Positions 15,254 to 24,383 of a stretch of 64,000 bases of DNA are shown here, in pieces. Each line of letters starts with the position of its first letter. Within the stretch, counting starts at the first letter, position 1. The position numbers and the translations under genes are program-made. The notes below the pieces were generated by a model that saw only the letters and a program-made list of their open reading frames with translations, was not told the DNA's origin and ran no database searches. Origin of the DNA: Bacteroidales bacterium UBA1392 (GTDB lineage Bacteria > Bacteroidota > Bacteroidia > Bacteroidales > UBA932); contig DBQO01000022.1 in the NCBI GenBank assembly GCA_002305275.1, forward strand, positions 1 through 64,000. Reading direction: 5' to 3'.

Positions 15254-16663
15254 ATGGGAGGTCTATTTGGAGTAATATCCAAACGCGAATGCAAAACCGA
15301 ACTTTTTTACGGAACAGATTATCACTCACATCTAGGCACCAAACGTGCCGGGATGGCGGTTCTCAACCGAGACGGACTATTCGCACGCTCCATTCACGAT
15401 ATCCGGAATTCCTATTTCAGGATTAAATTTGAATCGGACCTTCACAAATTTGACGGTAATTCCGGTATCGGAGTGATAAGCGATACCGATGCGCAGCCTA
15501 TACTTATCAACTCTCGCCTCGGCAGATTTGCGATCGTCACGGTTGGTAAGATCAACAATGTCGAAGAGCTCGAGGAAGAATTTCTTGCAAAAGGTAAGAA
15601 TTTTGCTGAAATAAGTTCAGGAAAGACAAACCAGACCGAGCTCGTTTCTCACCTTGTCACCGAAAAGAATTCATTTGCCGAAGGCATAGAGTATGCACAA
15701 AGCCGAATAAGGGGGTCACTGACAATGCTTATCCTCACATCTGAGGGTATTATTGCAGCCAGGGACAAATATGGACGTACACCACTTATCATAGGGCGAA
15801 GCGAAGACTCTATGGCAGTCGCCTCCGAAGATTGCTCATTCCCCAACATCGGGTTTGAAAGTGAATACATACTCGGACCGGGTGAGACGGTGCTGCTAAC
15901 TGCTGATGGCACAACACAGTTGCTGGCACCGCAAAAGGAACTTCAGATTTGTTCCTTCCTGTGGATCTATTACGGCTATCCTACAAGCAACTATGAGGGC
16001 ATCAATGTAGATGACGTACGCAACAGACTCGGCAGTATAATGGGGGCAAAAGATGACACCCCACTGGATGTTGTCTCATCCATTCCGGACTCGGGTACCT
16101 GTATGGCGGTAGGATATGCACGTGGCAAAGGTATCCCCTTCCGTGCCGCAATGGTCAAATACAATACCACCTGGCCCCGCAGCTTTACTCCGGTCAATCA
16201 GAGCACAAGAGAACTGGTAGCAAAGATGAAACTCATACCCAACTACTCCATAATAAAAAACAAGAGAGTTGCCTTCTGTGACGATTCAATTGTACGTGGC
16301 ACGCAGCTCAAAAACAATGTCAAAGCCCTCTATAATCACGGAGCTCAAGAGGTTCATATCAGGATAAGTTGCCCTCCTATTATCTATCCCTGTCCATTTC
16401 TCAACTTTTCATCATCCAGGTCCTCACTGGAGTTGATTACCCGTAAATTTATAGATGAGGTAGATAAAGCCGGGCCGGCCGATTTGCACAAATACTCCTG
16501 TGAGAGTTGTCCTGAGCATGCCCGTATGGTGGAATATATACGGAAAAAGCTAAATATGAGTACCCTATGTTTTAATAGTGTGAAAGATGTAGTGCAGGCC
16601 ATAGGACTCCCCAAAGAATCTCTCTGTACGCATTGCTTTGACGGAACAAGCTACGGTCAGTGA
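15254..16663 (+). CDS. PurF-like amidophosphoribosyltransferase paralogue with inactive glutaminase site
   Basis: The 469-residue protein has the Ntn-glutaminase plus type I phosphoribosyltransferase architecture of PurF. The PRPP loop VAFCDDSIVRGTQ (339-351) is intact. Cysteines 233, 380, 458 and 461 (CTHC) match the positions of the Bacillus-type 4Fe-4S ligands. The glutaminase half is dead: PurF begins with nucleophile Cys in CGVFGI, but here the start is MGGLFGV. The substrate-binding RYST is replaced by VISD (74-77), and the oxyanion HNGN by TVGK (96-99). It may use free ammonia, act on another substrate or regulate. Databases usually call such proteins amidophosphoribosyltransferase. 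A TAACTTTG box (15221-15228) lies upstream. Confidence 0.85.
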   Translation: MGGLFGVISKRECKTELFYGTDYHSHLGTKRAGMAVLNRDGLFARSIHDIRNSYFRIKFESDLHKFDGNSGIGVISDTDAQPILINSRLGRFAIVTVGKINNVEELEEEFLAKGKNFAEISSGKTNQTELVSHLVTEKNSFAEGIEYAQSRIRGSLTMLILTSEGIIAARDKYGRTPLIIGRSEDSMAVASEDCSFPNIGFESEYILGPGETVLLTADGTTQLLAPQKELQICSFLWIYYGYPTSNYEGINVDDVRNRLGSIMGAKDDTPLDVVSSIPDSGTCMAVGYARGKGIPFRAAMVKYNTTWPRSFTPVNQSTRELVAKMKLIPNYSIIKNKRVAFCDDSIVRGTQLKNNVKALYNHGAQEVHIRISCPPIIYPCPFLNFSSSRSSLELITRKFIDEVDKAGPADLHKYSCESCPEHARMVEYIRKKLNMSTLCFNSVKDVVQAIGLPKESLCTHCFDGTSYGQ

Positions 16664-16714
16664 TTTAACTACCGGACGGAACAATGAAACAACCTTACCA
16701 AGATATAATTAACG

Positions 16715-16987
16715 ATGATGATTTTTATCTATGGCCTCAGCTATAAGGCGAGGCGAGAACATCTGATACAGTTGTTTGAACAGTATGGTACTGTTACATC
16801 CGCACGTATCATAGTTGACCCCCAAACCAAACGTTCCAGAGGCTACGGATTTGTGGAAATGAATGATGAAGAGGGTGCTGCCGCCATCGCTGCACTTAAC
16901 GGCGGCAAACACATGAACCGACCTATCCATGTGGAAGTGGCCGTGAACCCTCCTAAAAAGCGTTCAGAGAAAAAGAATAACGAGTAA
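16715..16987 (+). CDS. Small RNA-binding protein, RRM domain
   Basis: The 90-residue protein is almost entirely one RNA-recognition motif. RNP2 is IFIYGLSY near the start, and RNP1 is RGYGFVEM near residue 45. A short basic tail (PPKKRSEKKNNE) follows. Single-RRM proteins are common in Bacteroidetes and are thought to bind single-stranded RNA post-transcriptionally; targets are unknown. It lies 51 bases after the PurF-like gene and could be cotranscribed. Two adjacent ATGs (16715, 16718) are equally possible starts. Confidence 0.9.
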   Translation: MMIFIYGLSYKARREHLIQLFEQYGTVTSARIIVDPQTKRSRGYGFVEMNDEEGAAAIAALNGGKHMNRPIHVEVAVNPPKKRSEKKNNE

Positions 16988-17036
16988 GATACCTGTAGGC
17001 CTATCTGAAAGATTTTGGGCATCGGCATTTAATGTC

Positions 17037-17990
17037 TCAGAAGACCCTTTTGAGAACTTCTGTGACATTGTTGCCGCGTCCCATAGTATAGTAGTGGATT
17101 GCAGGTGCTCCTTTTGCAATCAGCTCTTTGCTCTGGCTCACACACCACTCTATACCTATCTGATAGATTTGGTCTTCACTTTTGCACTCTTTTACAAGAC
17201 TAACCAGTTCCTGCGGAATGTCAATAGAAAAGGATTCGGGTAACTTTGTCAGATGCGCAGCTGTGGAAAGGGGTTTCAGTCCTGGAATAATGGGTACTTT
17301 GATTCCCTTTTCACGGCATTTGGCCACAAATTCAAAATACTTGTTGTTATCAAAAAACATCTGAGTGATGACGTAATCGGCACCCGCGTCCACTTTTCTT
17401 TTAAGATTTTCGATATCTACTTCGAGATTGGGCGCCTCAAAGTGCTTTTCCGGATAACCGGCAACACCGATACAGAAGTTTGTAGGCACTGCATCCTTAA
17501 TGGAGTCATCAATATACCTACCCTCATTCATAGCCTTTATCTGTGCAACGAGTTCGTTGCTATAGCTACAACCATCCGGCTCGGCTTTAAATTTCTTGTG
17601 ACCTGCGGGTGCATCACCACGAAGGGCCATGACATTCTGTATATCCAGGAAATTGAGGTCAATCAACTCGTTTTCTATGGCAAACCTGTTTGTTCCACTA
17701 CAAATAATATGAGGAACTACCTCAATGGGAAATCTCTTCATTACCGCTGCCGCAATGGCCACTGTACCGGGACGTTTGGTCAAGACATACCTGGAAATTG
17801 TACCATCGGCATTCTCCCTATATTCTATCTCCTCTCTATGACAGGTTATATTGATAAAGGGTGGATTGAACTCCATAAACGGTTCAATGGAAGAGTAGAG
17901 GCGGTTAATGTCACTACCTTTTAATGGCGGAACAAATTCCAATGACGGAAATGGCCCGCTTTTGCTGTTAATTATATCTATTACCTTCAT
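17037..17990 (-). CDS. metF: 5,10-Methylenetetrahydrofolate reductase
   Basis: A flavoprotein TIM barrel that reduces methylene-THF to methyl-THF, the methyl donor for MetH. SLEFVPPLKGSDI near the start and NVMALRGDAPAGHKKF (about 110) are MetF signatures (the active-site Glu is in LEFVPP). TQMFFDNNKYFEFV and IPIIPGLKPLST, variants of the family's FQFFFD and PGI(L/M)P blocks, follow. The length of 317 residues is normal. Its ATG is 5 bases past the metH stop, so the two form an operon with metH first. Confidence 0.95.
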   Translation of the reverse strand: MKVIDIINSKSGPFPSLEFVPPLKGSDINRLYSSIEPFMEFNPPFINITCHREEIEYRENADGTISRYVLTKRPGTVAIAAAVMKRFPIEVVPHIICSGTNRFAIENELIDLNFLDIQNVMALRGDAPAGHKKFKAEPDGCSYSNELVAQIKAMNEGRYIDDSIKDAVPTNFCIGVAGYPEKHFEAPNLEVDIENLKRKVDAGADYVITQMFFDNNKYFEFVAKCREKGIKVPIIPGLKPLSTAAHLTKLPESFSIDIPQELVSLVKECKSEDQIYQIGIEWCVSQSKELIAKGAPAIHYYTMGRGNNVTEVLKRVF

Positions 17991-17995
17991 TTCGG

Positions 17996-20900
17996 TTACT
18001 CTTTCTTATTTCTAATAATAGGATAATGGGCTTTCGGATGCGATATGAGCATTCCGCATAGCGAAGTCGAGGGAATTAGAGCAGAGGTCTCGCTCAATTG
18101 CACTCCTATACGTTCAGAGGCATCCAAAAGCCGGCAGGCAAGATTTTTCTGTGAATGGTCGGGACAGGCAGCATAGCCGAAAGCAGGTCTTATCAGCACC
18201 GTTCCCTCACTAACCTGTTCTTCCATCCATTCGGCAGCTGCCTCTGCGAGGCGGGCACAGATACTTTCCCTAAGCAGATGTTCGTAATCCCTGCAATCGT
18301 CACATCTTTGCAGATCCTCCACCTTTATGGCAAAAAGACCTACCGTTGATACTAAGCCTGATCCTTCGGGAACAACAAAGTCTGCAAGCGACCTATAGTC
18401 GCTCCTCTCCGAAGTGGATCGGGGCATCTCAAATCTATGTTTACCATCCAAAATGATTGTCTCACCACTGCTTTGCGCATCAAAAAAACGCACTTCCATT
18501 GATATGTCTACACTTCTGTCGACAATCATTGAATCTATGGCGGCTATTGCAGATTCATAGCATTGCGCTGCCTCCGGATTGGAATATACGATAGCAGGAT
18601 ATCCTCCTTTGAATCCCCAAAAGGCGAGCAGCATATTCCAGTCGATCTTATCGACAAGAGTCTCCACCGGAAGAAATCGCACATGCAGATTGTCTTCCCC
18701 AAAAGCTTCGGGCAATTGGTAGCTCTCAAGAGGATATTTTTCTACCCTGGCACGTGCCTCTTCAAGCGAGACAAAAGTTTCATTGCTTTGATGATACAAA
18801 TTGCGGAGCTGCTCCTGAGAAGCCTTTACCTCTTCTAGGGTTTTCTGCGGTTCGCGTGAAAGACGGCTTATCATATTGGCACAATCGGAAGCACCTGCAG
18901 TATGTATTACGGCTGATGTACGCAGCGGAGCAAGTTTAACGGCAGTATGAAGAGCAGAAGTGGTGGCCCCACCAATAAACAAAGGGAGCTCCAGACCCTC
19001 TTTTTCCATCATACGGCACAATTGCTCCATATATTGCAATGAGGGTGTTATCAGACCGCTGACTCCGACAAAATCGGGTTTATGAGAGTGAATGGCCTCC
19101 ATTATAGTCTCATTATCTACCATTACACCCAAATCTATGATCTCAATATTATTGCAACTCAAGACAATACCCAGAATATTCTTCCCAATGTCGTGAACAT
19201 CGCCTTTTGCCGTTGCGAGTATCATTTTCCGGCGTAGCCGGGGAATATCGACCTGATCACTCTCCATCAATGGCTGGAGAATAGCTACCGCATTGCGCAT
19301 AACCTTAGCAGACTTAATTACCTGCGGAAGAAACATCTTGCCCTCACTGAAAAGCAGTCCTACACGCTCCATTCCCTCCAGGAGAGCTCCCTCAACTATC
19401 TCTATGGGACTGTATTTATCCAGTGCCTGCCGAATATCCTCTTCCAGATAAAGTGTGTCACCGGAAACCATTGCATCAGATAAACGCTCTTCAACACTCT
19501 TTTCGGAGCGCTTTTCTACCTGAGAAGCACCTGCAGAAGGTTGTTTTGAATCGTGTGTGTCCGCCTTCAGGCTCTCCGCCAAATCCACCAATCTTGCCGT
19601 GGCTTCGGAATCCCGGTCAAGCACCACATCCTCTACCGCCTTTAGCAGAGAGGGCTCTATAGTGCTGTATATCCGGAGCATTGAAGGATTGACAATTGCC
19701 ATATCCAGCCCCGCATCAATGGCGTGGTAGAGAAATACCGAGTGCATCGCCTCTCGGATGGTATTGTTGCCTCTGAAGGAAAAAGAGATATTGGAGAGTC
19801 CTCCGGAGGTGTGACAGCCGGGGAGATTGGACTTGATCCAGCGCACCGCTTCGATAAAATCCACGGCATAACGATTGTGCTCCTTGATACCGGTAGCAAT
19901 GGTAAGTATATTTGCGTCGAAAATTATATCGTTTGGCGCATACCCGCCCCTCTGCGTAAGCAGCTCATAAGCCCTTCGGCAAATCTCAATCTTGCGCTGA
20001 AATGTGACTGCCTGACCCTCCTCATCAAAAGCCATCACAATCACGGCAGCTCCGAACTTTTTTATCTCAGCCGCCTTGCGGAGGAACTCCTCTTCACCCT
20101 CTTTTAGCGAAATTGAATTAATTATGCTCTTGCCGGGAGACCAGCGCAAACCCTCCAGAAGAGTCTCCCAGTCAGAGGAGTCTATCATTAAGGCAGCTTT
20201 TGCGATTTTAGGGTCATTGGCTATATATCTGAGGAACTTTCCCATCTCTACAGCACTATCCAACATAGGATCATCCATGTTGATATCTATGATCGAGGCA
20301 CCATCCTCTATCTGTTTTTCAGCTATGGAAGCTGCCTCTTCATATTGCCGTTCCTTTATCAGACGGGCAAATTTCCTGCTGCCGGCAACATTGGTGCGCT
20401 CTCCGACATTGATAAAATTCTGCTCCCGCCTATCCACGACCACTGTTCTGAGCCCCGTAACTATCAAAGGAGCCGAAGTGTACCTCTCTTCAATCATGCG
20501 CGGCTCTATTATTCGCGGAGCGATACCCTCGAGTGCTTCGGCTATGGCACGGATATGGTCGGGATTAGTGCCGCAGCATCCCCCTGCTATGTTTAGCATT
20601 CCCTCGAGTGCCATCTCCTTTAGAAGAGCTGCGGTCATCCGGGGAGTCTCGTCATACGCCCCCATTTCGTTTGGCAGGCCGGCATTAGGATATATGGAGA
20701 TTGCACAAGGCAGTATCCCTGAAAGTGAAGAAATAATTGGCTTGAGATCCTTGGCGCCAAAGGAGCAATTTAGTCCGAAACTGAGCAAATTATGGCCGGC
20801 AAGGGTATGGTAAAGGGCTTCCGCGCTTTGTCCTGTAAGAATATTACCGTTGCGGTCGTTAACCGTCGCAGATACCATTACCGGTAAACTCGTCCCCATC

Positions 20901-21448
20901 TCTTGCTGAACCGAGGAGATGGCATAAAGTGCTGCTCTGGCATTGATGGAGTCAAATATAGTCTCCACCAGCAGCAGGTCTGCCCCTCCATCGATGAGAC
21001 CCCTCACCTGCTCCGAATATGCTAAGGCCATCTCTTCAAAGGAAATTGCGCGATAATCGGGCCTGGATACATCCGGAGAGAGAGAGAGCATTACGGAAGT
21101 CGGACCTATGCATCCGGCTACAAAGACTCTTCGCGAATTCTGCCTCGCCGTGGCACTTGCAGCAGCTCTGCATGCAATACGTGCTCCCTCGAGATTGAGT
21201 TTATAAGCCTTAACCTGCAGGTTGTACTCCGCGAGAGAAATAGCATTTGAATTGAAGGTATTGGTCTCAATGATATCGGCCCCTGCATCGATATATTGTA
21301 GGTGGATATCCTCAATCAGATCGGGATTGATTTCGTTGAGCAGATCATTCAGAGGTAGATTGTGCCTGGCTACCCTGGAATTCTGCAGCATGGTCCCCAT
21401 CGCACCGTCAAGGATGACTATCCTCTCTTTTAATAACTTTTCAATCAT
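17996..21448 (-). CDS. metH: Cobalamin-dependent methionine synthase
   Basis: Transfers the methyl of methyl-THF to homocysteine through cobalamin. All four modules are present in 1150 residues. The homocysteine domain has zinc cysteines near 228 and 291-292 (GLNCSFG, GGCCGT). The pterin-binding domain holds NFINVGERTNVAGSRKF. The B12 domain has GDVHDIGKNI with the lower-ligand His. The reactivation domain contains RPAFGYAACPDHSQK, the AdoMet-binding motif. The ATG at 21448 is preferred over the TTG at 21457. TACCTTTG ends 6 bases before the ATG, so the message may be nearly leaderless. No cobalamin riboswitch fits in the 127-base upstream gap. Confidence 0.96.
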   Translation of the reverse strand: MIEKLLKERIVILDGAMGTMLQNSRVARHNLPLNDLLNEINPDLIEDIHLQYIDAGADIIETNTFNSNAISLAEYNLQVKAYKLNLEGARIACRAAASATARQNSRRVFVAGCIGPTSVMLSLSPDVSRPDYRAISFEEMALAYSEQVRGLIDGGADLLLVETIFDSINARAALYAISSVQQEMGTSLPVMVSATVNDRNGNILTGQSAEALYHTLAGHNLLSFGLNCSFGAKDLKPIISSLSGILPCAISIYPNAGLPNEMGAYDETPRMTAALLKEMALEGMLNIAGGCCGTNPDHIRAIAEALEGIAPRIIEPRMIEERYTSAPLIVTGLRTVVVDRREQNFINVGERTNVAGSRKFARLIKERQYEEAASIAEKQIEDGASIIDINMDDPMLDSAVEMGKFLRYIANDPKIAKAALMIDSSDWETLLEGLRWSPGKSIINSISLKEGEEEFLRKAAEIKKFGAAVIVMAFDEEGQAVTFQRKIEICRRAYELLTQRGGYAPNDIIFDANILTIATGIKEHNRYAVDFIEAVRWIKSNLPGCHTSGGLSNISFSFRGNNTIREAMHSVFLYHAIDAGLDMAIVNPSMLRIYSTIEPSLLKAVEDVVLDRDSEATARLVDLAESLKADTHDSKQPSAGASQVEKRSEKSVEERLSDAMVSGDTLYLEEDIRQALDKYSPIEIVEGALLEGMERVGLLFSEGKMFLPQVIKSAKVMRNAVAILQPLMESDQVDIPRLRRKMILATAKGDVHDIGKNILGIVLSCNNIEIIDLGVMVDNETIMEAIHSHKPDFVGVSGLITPSLQYMEQLCRMMEKEGLELPLFIGGATTSALHTAVKLAPLRTSAVIHTAGASDCANMISRLSREPQKTLEEVKASQEQLRNLYHQSNETFVSLEEARARVEKYPLESYQLPEAFGEDNLHVRFLPVETLVDKIDWNMLLAFWGFKGGYPAIVYSNPEAAQCYESAIAAIDSMIVDRSVDISMEVRFFDAQSSGETIILDGKHRFEMPRSTSERSDYRSLADFVVPEGSGLVSTVGLFAIKVEDLQRCDDCRDYEHLLRESICARLAEAAAEWMEEQVSEGTVLIRPAFGYAACPDHSQKNLACRLLDASERIGVQLSETSALIPSTSLCGMLISHPKAHYPIIRNKKE

Positions 21449-21454
21449 AAGTCG

Positions 21455-21462
21455 CAAAGGTA
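21455..21462 (-). promoter_or_regulatory. Candidate -7 box of metH
   Basis: TACCTTTG on the minus strand lies 6 bases before the metH ATG, in the context AATAGTTACCTTTG. The same 14-base context stands before ftsY (63753-63766). No TTTG is found at the usual -33 spacing. If used, the transcript would begin at or within a few bases of the ATG. Confidence 0.4.
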
Positions 21463-21505
21463 ACTATTTTTCATATAAAATGGTTTCGAGGAGTACTCTA
21501 ATCGT

Positions 21506-21536
21506 TTTGTTGAATCAATTCATAATGTTACCTTTG
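21506..21536 (+). promoter_or_regulatory. Bacteroidetes-type promoter of glycosyltransferase cluster
   Basis: TTTG (21506-21509), a 19-base spacer and TACCTTTG (21529-21536) match the -33/-7 form. Transcription would start near 21543, about 33 bases before the first glycosyltransferase ATG. Confidence 0.75.
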
Positions 21537-21575
21537 TAAGATAAATATAAAATTTGACGAATAGAGGCATCAACA

Positions 21576-22478
21576 ATGATTTCTGTAATAATCTGCACCT
21601 ACAACAGGGACAAATATATTTACGGCGTGCTTGAGAGCATAGCGCTCAATGATTATCCAAAATCAAAATATGAAATAGTGCTGGTTAACAACAATAGCAC
21701 TGACAATACGGAGGCTAAAGTTGCGCGATTTGCTGCCGATTATCCGGATGTTAAGCTCCGGATTTATATAGAGAAGAATCAGGGACTCTCCCATGCTCGC
21801 AATCGTGGAATCAAAGAGGCTGAAGGCAATATTATTATCTATGTCGACGATGACGCGACTGTCAATAAGGAATATCTTGCAGGATATGCTGCTTTTTTTG
21901 AAGCCCACCCTGACGTTCATGCAGCAGGAGGCCCTATTATCCCCGATTACGAAGAGGGCGTAGAGCCGGAATGGATGACCTATTTCATAAAAAGACTCCT
22001 TACCGCATATCTCTATTTCGGAGACAAAGAACGGGATTTCCCCGGTGACAACTACCCTGGCGGAGGCAACGCAGCATACCGCAAAGAGGTATTTGAGAAA
22101 GTAGGACTCTATAATGTAGAACTCGGCCGTAGTGGAACCAATCTTGGCGGTGGTGAAGAAAAGGACATCTTCAACAAGATGATAGCTGCCGGAATGAATT
22201 TCAAATATATACCGCAATCTATCCTTTACCACAAAATCCCAAAATATAAACTTGAAAAAGATTACTTCAACCGTTTAACGTGCGGTATAGGAGCAAGTGA
22301 AAAGGCTCGTACCCTGAAAATCTCCAAAAGTTGCTACGCTAAACGCCTTTTCGCAGAACTGATAAAATGGGGCGGAACGCTTGTACTATGGTGTTGGCAT
22401 GCCATACAATTCAAGCCAAGCCGAGGCAACATGCTCGTCAGATTCAGATGGAATGTGACGAAGAATTTGGTAGGGTGA
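21576..22478 (+). CDS. Family 2 glycosyltransferase
   Basis: A cytoplasmic or membrane-attached GT-A enzyme of 300 residues. VIICTYNRDKYI at the start binds the nucleotide. YVDDDATVNKEYLAGY (about 90) carries the DXD-type metal motif. Conserved GGGNAAYRKEVF (about 165) and GGGEEKDIF (about 190), with the probable catalytic acid region, follow. A hydrophobic stretch near 265-280 may anchor it. It is the first of three glycosyltransferases on the plus strand, probably for a surface polysaccharide or glycolipid. Donor and acceptor sugars cannot be assigned. Confidence 0.88.
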   Translation: MISVIICTYNRDKYIYGVLESIALNDYPKSKYEIVLVNNNSTDNTEAKVARFAADYPDVKLRIYIEKNQGLSHARNRGIKEAEGNIIIYVDDDATVNKEYLAGYAAFFEAHPDVHAAGGPIIPDYEEGVEPEWMTYFIKRLLTAYLYFGDKERDFPGDNYPGGGNAAYRKEVFEKVGLYNVELGRSGTNLGGGEEKDIFNKMIAAGMNFKYIPQSILYHKIPKYKLEKDYFNRLTCGIGASEKARTLKISKSCYAKRLFAELIKWGGTLVLWCWHAIQFKPSRGNMLVRFRWNVTKNLVG

Positions 22479-22527
22479 TTCGGTAAGAAGCCTATGGATG
22501 AGTAGACCATAAAGTGAAATTTCTTAG

Positions 22528-23421
22528 ATGAAAGTACTTACCATCATTGTATCCTATAATGGATTAAAATGGATCGACAAATGCATCAATAGTGTTGTCA
22601 GTTCATCATTGCCATCTGATATTTTCGTTGTGGATAATGGCTCTACCGATGGGACTTGTGAGTATATACAAGAGCATTTCAAGAGTATTTGTTTCTATTC
22701 CGGCAAAAAAAACCTCGGATTCGGCCAAGCCAATAACATAGGTCTTAAATTCGCACTAAATCATAAATACGACTATGTCTATCTGTTGAATCAAGATGCC
22801 TGGTTGATTCCGGATACTTTGGAAAAACTAGTTGCTGCTCATTTGAACAATAGGGAGTATGGCATTTTGAGTCCTATGCAAATGCAAGCAAATATGGAAG
22901 ATTATGATAAGAACTTCAAAGATATTATCTGCGGATTGTCTCTTGATCAACCAATTGTGGATGTTGAGGAAGTGATGGCGGCACATTGGCTGATAAGTAG
23001 GGATTGCTTATTGAAAACAGGCGGTTTTTCCCCATCATTTCCACTATATGGAGAAGATACCAATTATGAACAACGGGCCAGATACTTCAACTTCAAGATC
23101 GGTATCGTGCCAAATTCCTTTGGTATACACGACAGAGCTAATAGAACTATGTCTCTCGAACAAAAGATATATCTGCTTGATGTCAGGAACCGGGTAATTC
23201 TAAGCAATATTTCTGAACCTTGTCGTTTTAGAATGGTACGGACACTAATAAAAACATTGAATGGGTGTAGAAGATTTAGGTCAATTAAGCCAATATCTAA
23301 TTGGATTAAATTAATGAGTAATCGCAAATTATTTATTGAAAATCGAAAAACATCTATGACACCCTCTGCATTCCTCGATATTGACAACACGGAATCATTT
23401 TCAATAATAATTAACCCATGA
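22528..23421 (+). CDS. Family 2 glycosyltransferase (rhamnosyltransferase-like)
   Basis: Length is 297 residues. It begins VLTIIVSYNGLKWIDKCI, with VDNGSTDGT (about 37), GFGQANNIGLKFAL (about 70) and YLLNQDAWLIPDTLEKL (about 90), where NQD replaces the usual DXD. This pattern is typical of the GT2 subgroup with rhamnosyltransferases. It follows the first transferase by 49 bases and overlaps the next by 4 bases (ATGA), so translation is probably coupled. Base composition is visibly AT-richer than the flanking housekeeping genes, consistent with a laterally exchanged polysaccharide gene. Confidence 0.85.
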   Translation: MKVLTIIVSYNGLKWIDKCINSVVSSSLPSDIFVVDNGSTDGTCEYIQEHFKSICFYSGKKNLGFGQANNIGLKFALNHKYDYVYLLNQDAWLIPDTLEKLVAAHLNNREYGILSPMQMQANMEDYDKNFKDIICGLSLDQPIVDVEEVMAAHWLISRDCLLKTGGFSPSFPLYGEDTNYEQRARYFNFKIGIVPNSFGIHDRANRTMSLEQKIYLLDVRNRVILSNISEPCRFRMVRTLIKTLNGCRRFRSIKPISNWIKLMSNRKLFIENRKTSMTPSAFLDIDNTESFSIIINP

Positions 23422-24329
23422 GCAAGCAGATCAAATACTCATTTATTATTCCCCACAAAAACACCCCTGATCTTCTACAAAAATGTATCGATTCAATCCC
23501 CATCAGAGATGATATCGAAATAATTGTGGTGGATGACAATAGTGACCCTGATATTGTAAATTTCAAATCCTATCCGGGGAGAGAAAGAAGGGATGTTACA
23601 GCTGTGTTTACCAAAGAGGGCAAAGGAGCCGGCTATGCCCGTAATATAGGTCTTACAAAAGCAATAGGTAAATGGTGTCTGTTTGCAGATGCCGATGATT
23701 ACTATTCGGACAATTTTATTTCAGTCCTTGACAATGAACTGGATGATAAAATAGAGATATTATATTTCAATGTATTCAGTCCTTACACTCCCCTAACCGG
23801 AAGAGTAAAACGAATACAGCGTTTATATTCGCTATATGACTCTTCAAAGGATGAAAACATAATAAGATATGGCCTCTGGACTCCCTACAACAAAGTTATC
23901 TCAAGGAACATGATAATGCAAAATGGATTGCGTTTTGACGAAATTACTATTGGAAACGATGCAATGTTCGGCTTAAAAGTTAGTGAAACTGCAAATAAAA
24001 TAAAGATCATTTTTGATCAGCTATATTGCATTACCAACCAACCCGGCAGCATCACTTTTATGAAACGTGATTTCAATAGGAAGCTGCAATTGCTTGGAAT
24101 TAATTTGCAGATAAATTCGTTCCTTGAAAATAAAGGTTTGGGGAGCTTTAGGATAGATATCACATCCATTCATAGTTATATTGGAATGATTCTGAAAGAT
24201 GGAATAGAAAATGCCCGTAAATTCCGGAAGATAATAAACCAAAAAACCTCCTTCTCCAGAGAATTATTCCTAGGTACGATAGCCCCATTAAGACGAAGAA
24301 TAGCCTATTTCCGCTACCGCCATAAGTAA
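23418..24329 (+). CDS. Family 2 glycosyltransferase
   Basis: A 303-residue GT-A enzyme. YSFIIPHKNTPDLLQKCIDS is the N-terminal strand-loop, VVDDNSDP (about 37) follows, and LFADADDYYSDNFI (about 92) contains the DXD metal site. Its start overlaps the preceding gene's stop by 4 bases. It is AT-rich like its neighbour. It ends 54 bases before the convergent flippase gene. The acceptor is unknown. Confidence 0.87.
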   Translation: MSKQIKYSFIIPHKNTPDLLQKCIDSIPIRDDIEIIVVDDNSDPDIVNFKSYPGRERRDVTAVFTKEGKGAGYARNIGLTKAIGKWCLFADADDYYSDNFISVLDNELDDKIEILYFNVFSPYTPLTGRVKRIQRLYSLYDSSKDENIIRYGLWTPYNKVISRNMIMQNGLRFDEITIGNDAMFGLKVSETANKIKIIFDQLYCITNQPGSITFMKRDFNRKLQLLGINLQINSFLENKGLGSFRIDITSIHSYIGMILKDGIENARKFRKIINQKTSFSRELFLGTIAPLRRRIAYFRYRHK

Positions 24330-24383
24330 TAATGTGCAGTAGTAATTAATTTATTGACGGCTGCCTGTACGATAAGAGTAGAC

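Noticed and set aside
17253..17924. Plus-strand frame of 223 codons antisense to metF
   Set aside because: Shadow frame: no recognisable domain and the opposite strand encodes a full-length MetF.
21449..21575. Cobalamin or SAM riboswitch before metH
   Set aside because: The gap to the divergent glycosyltransferase is too short and no B12-box (GCCACTG-like) or SAM-type core is seen.
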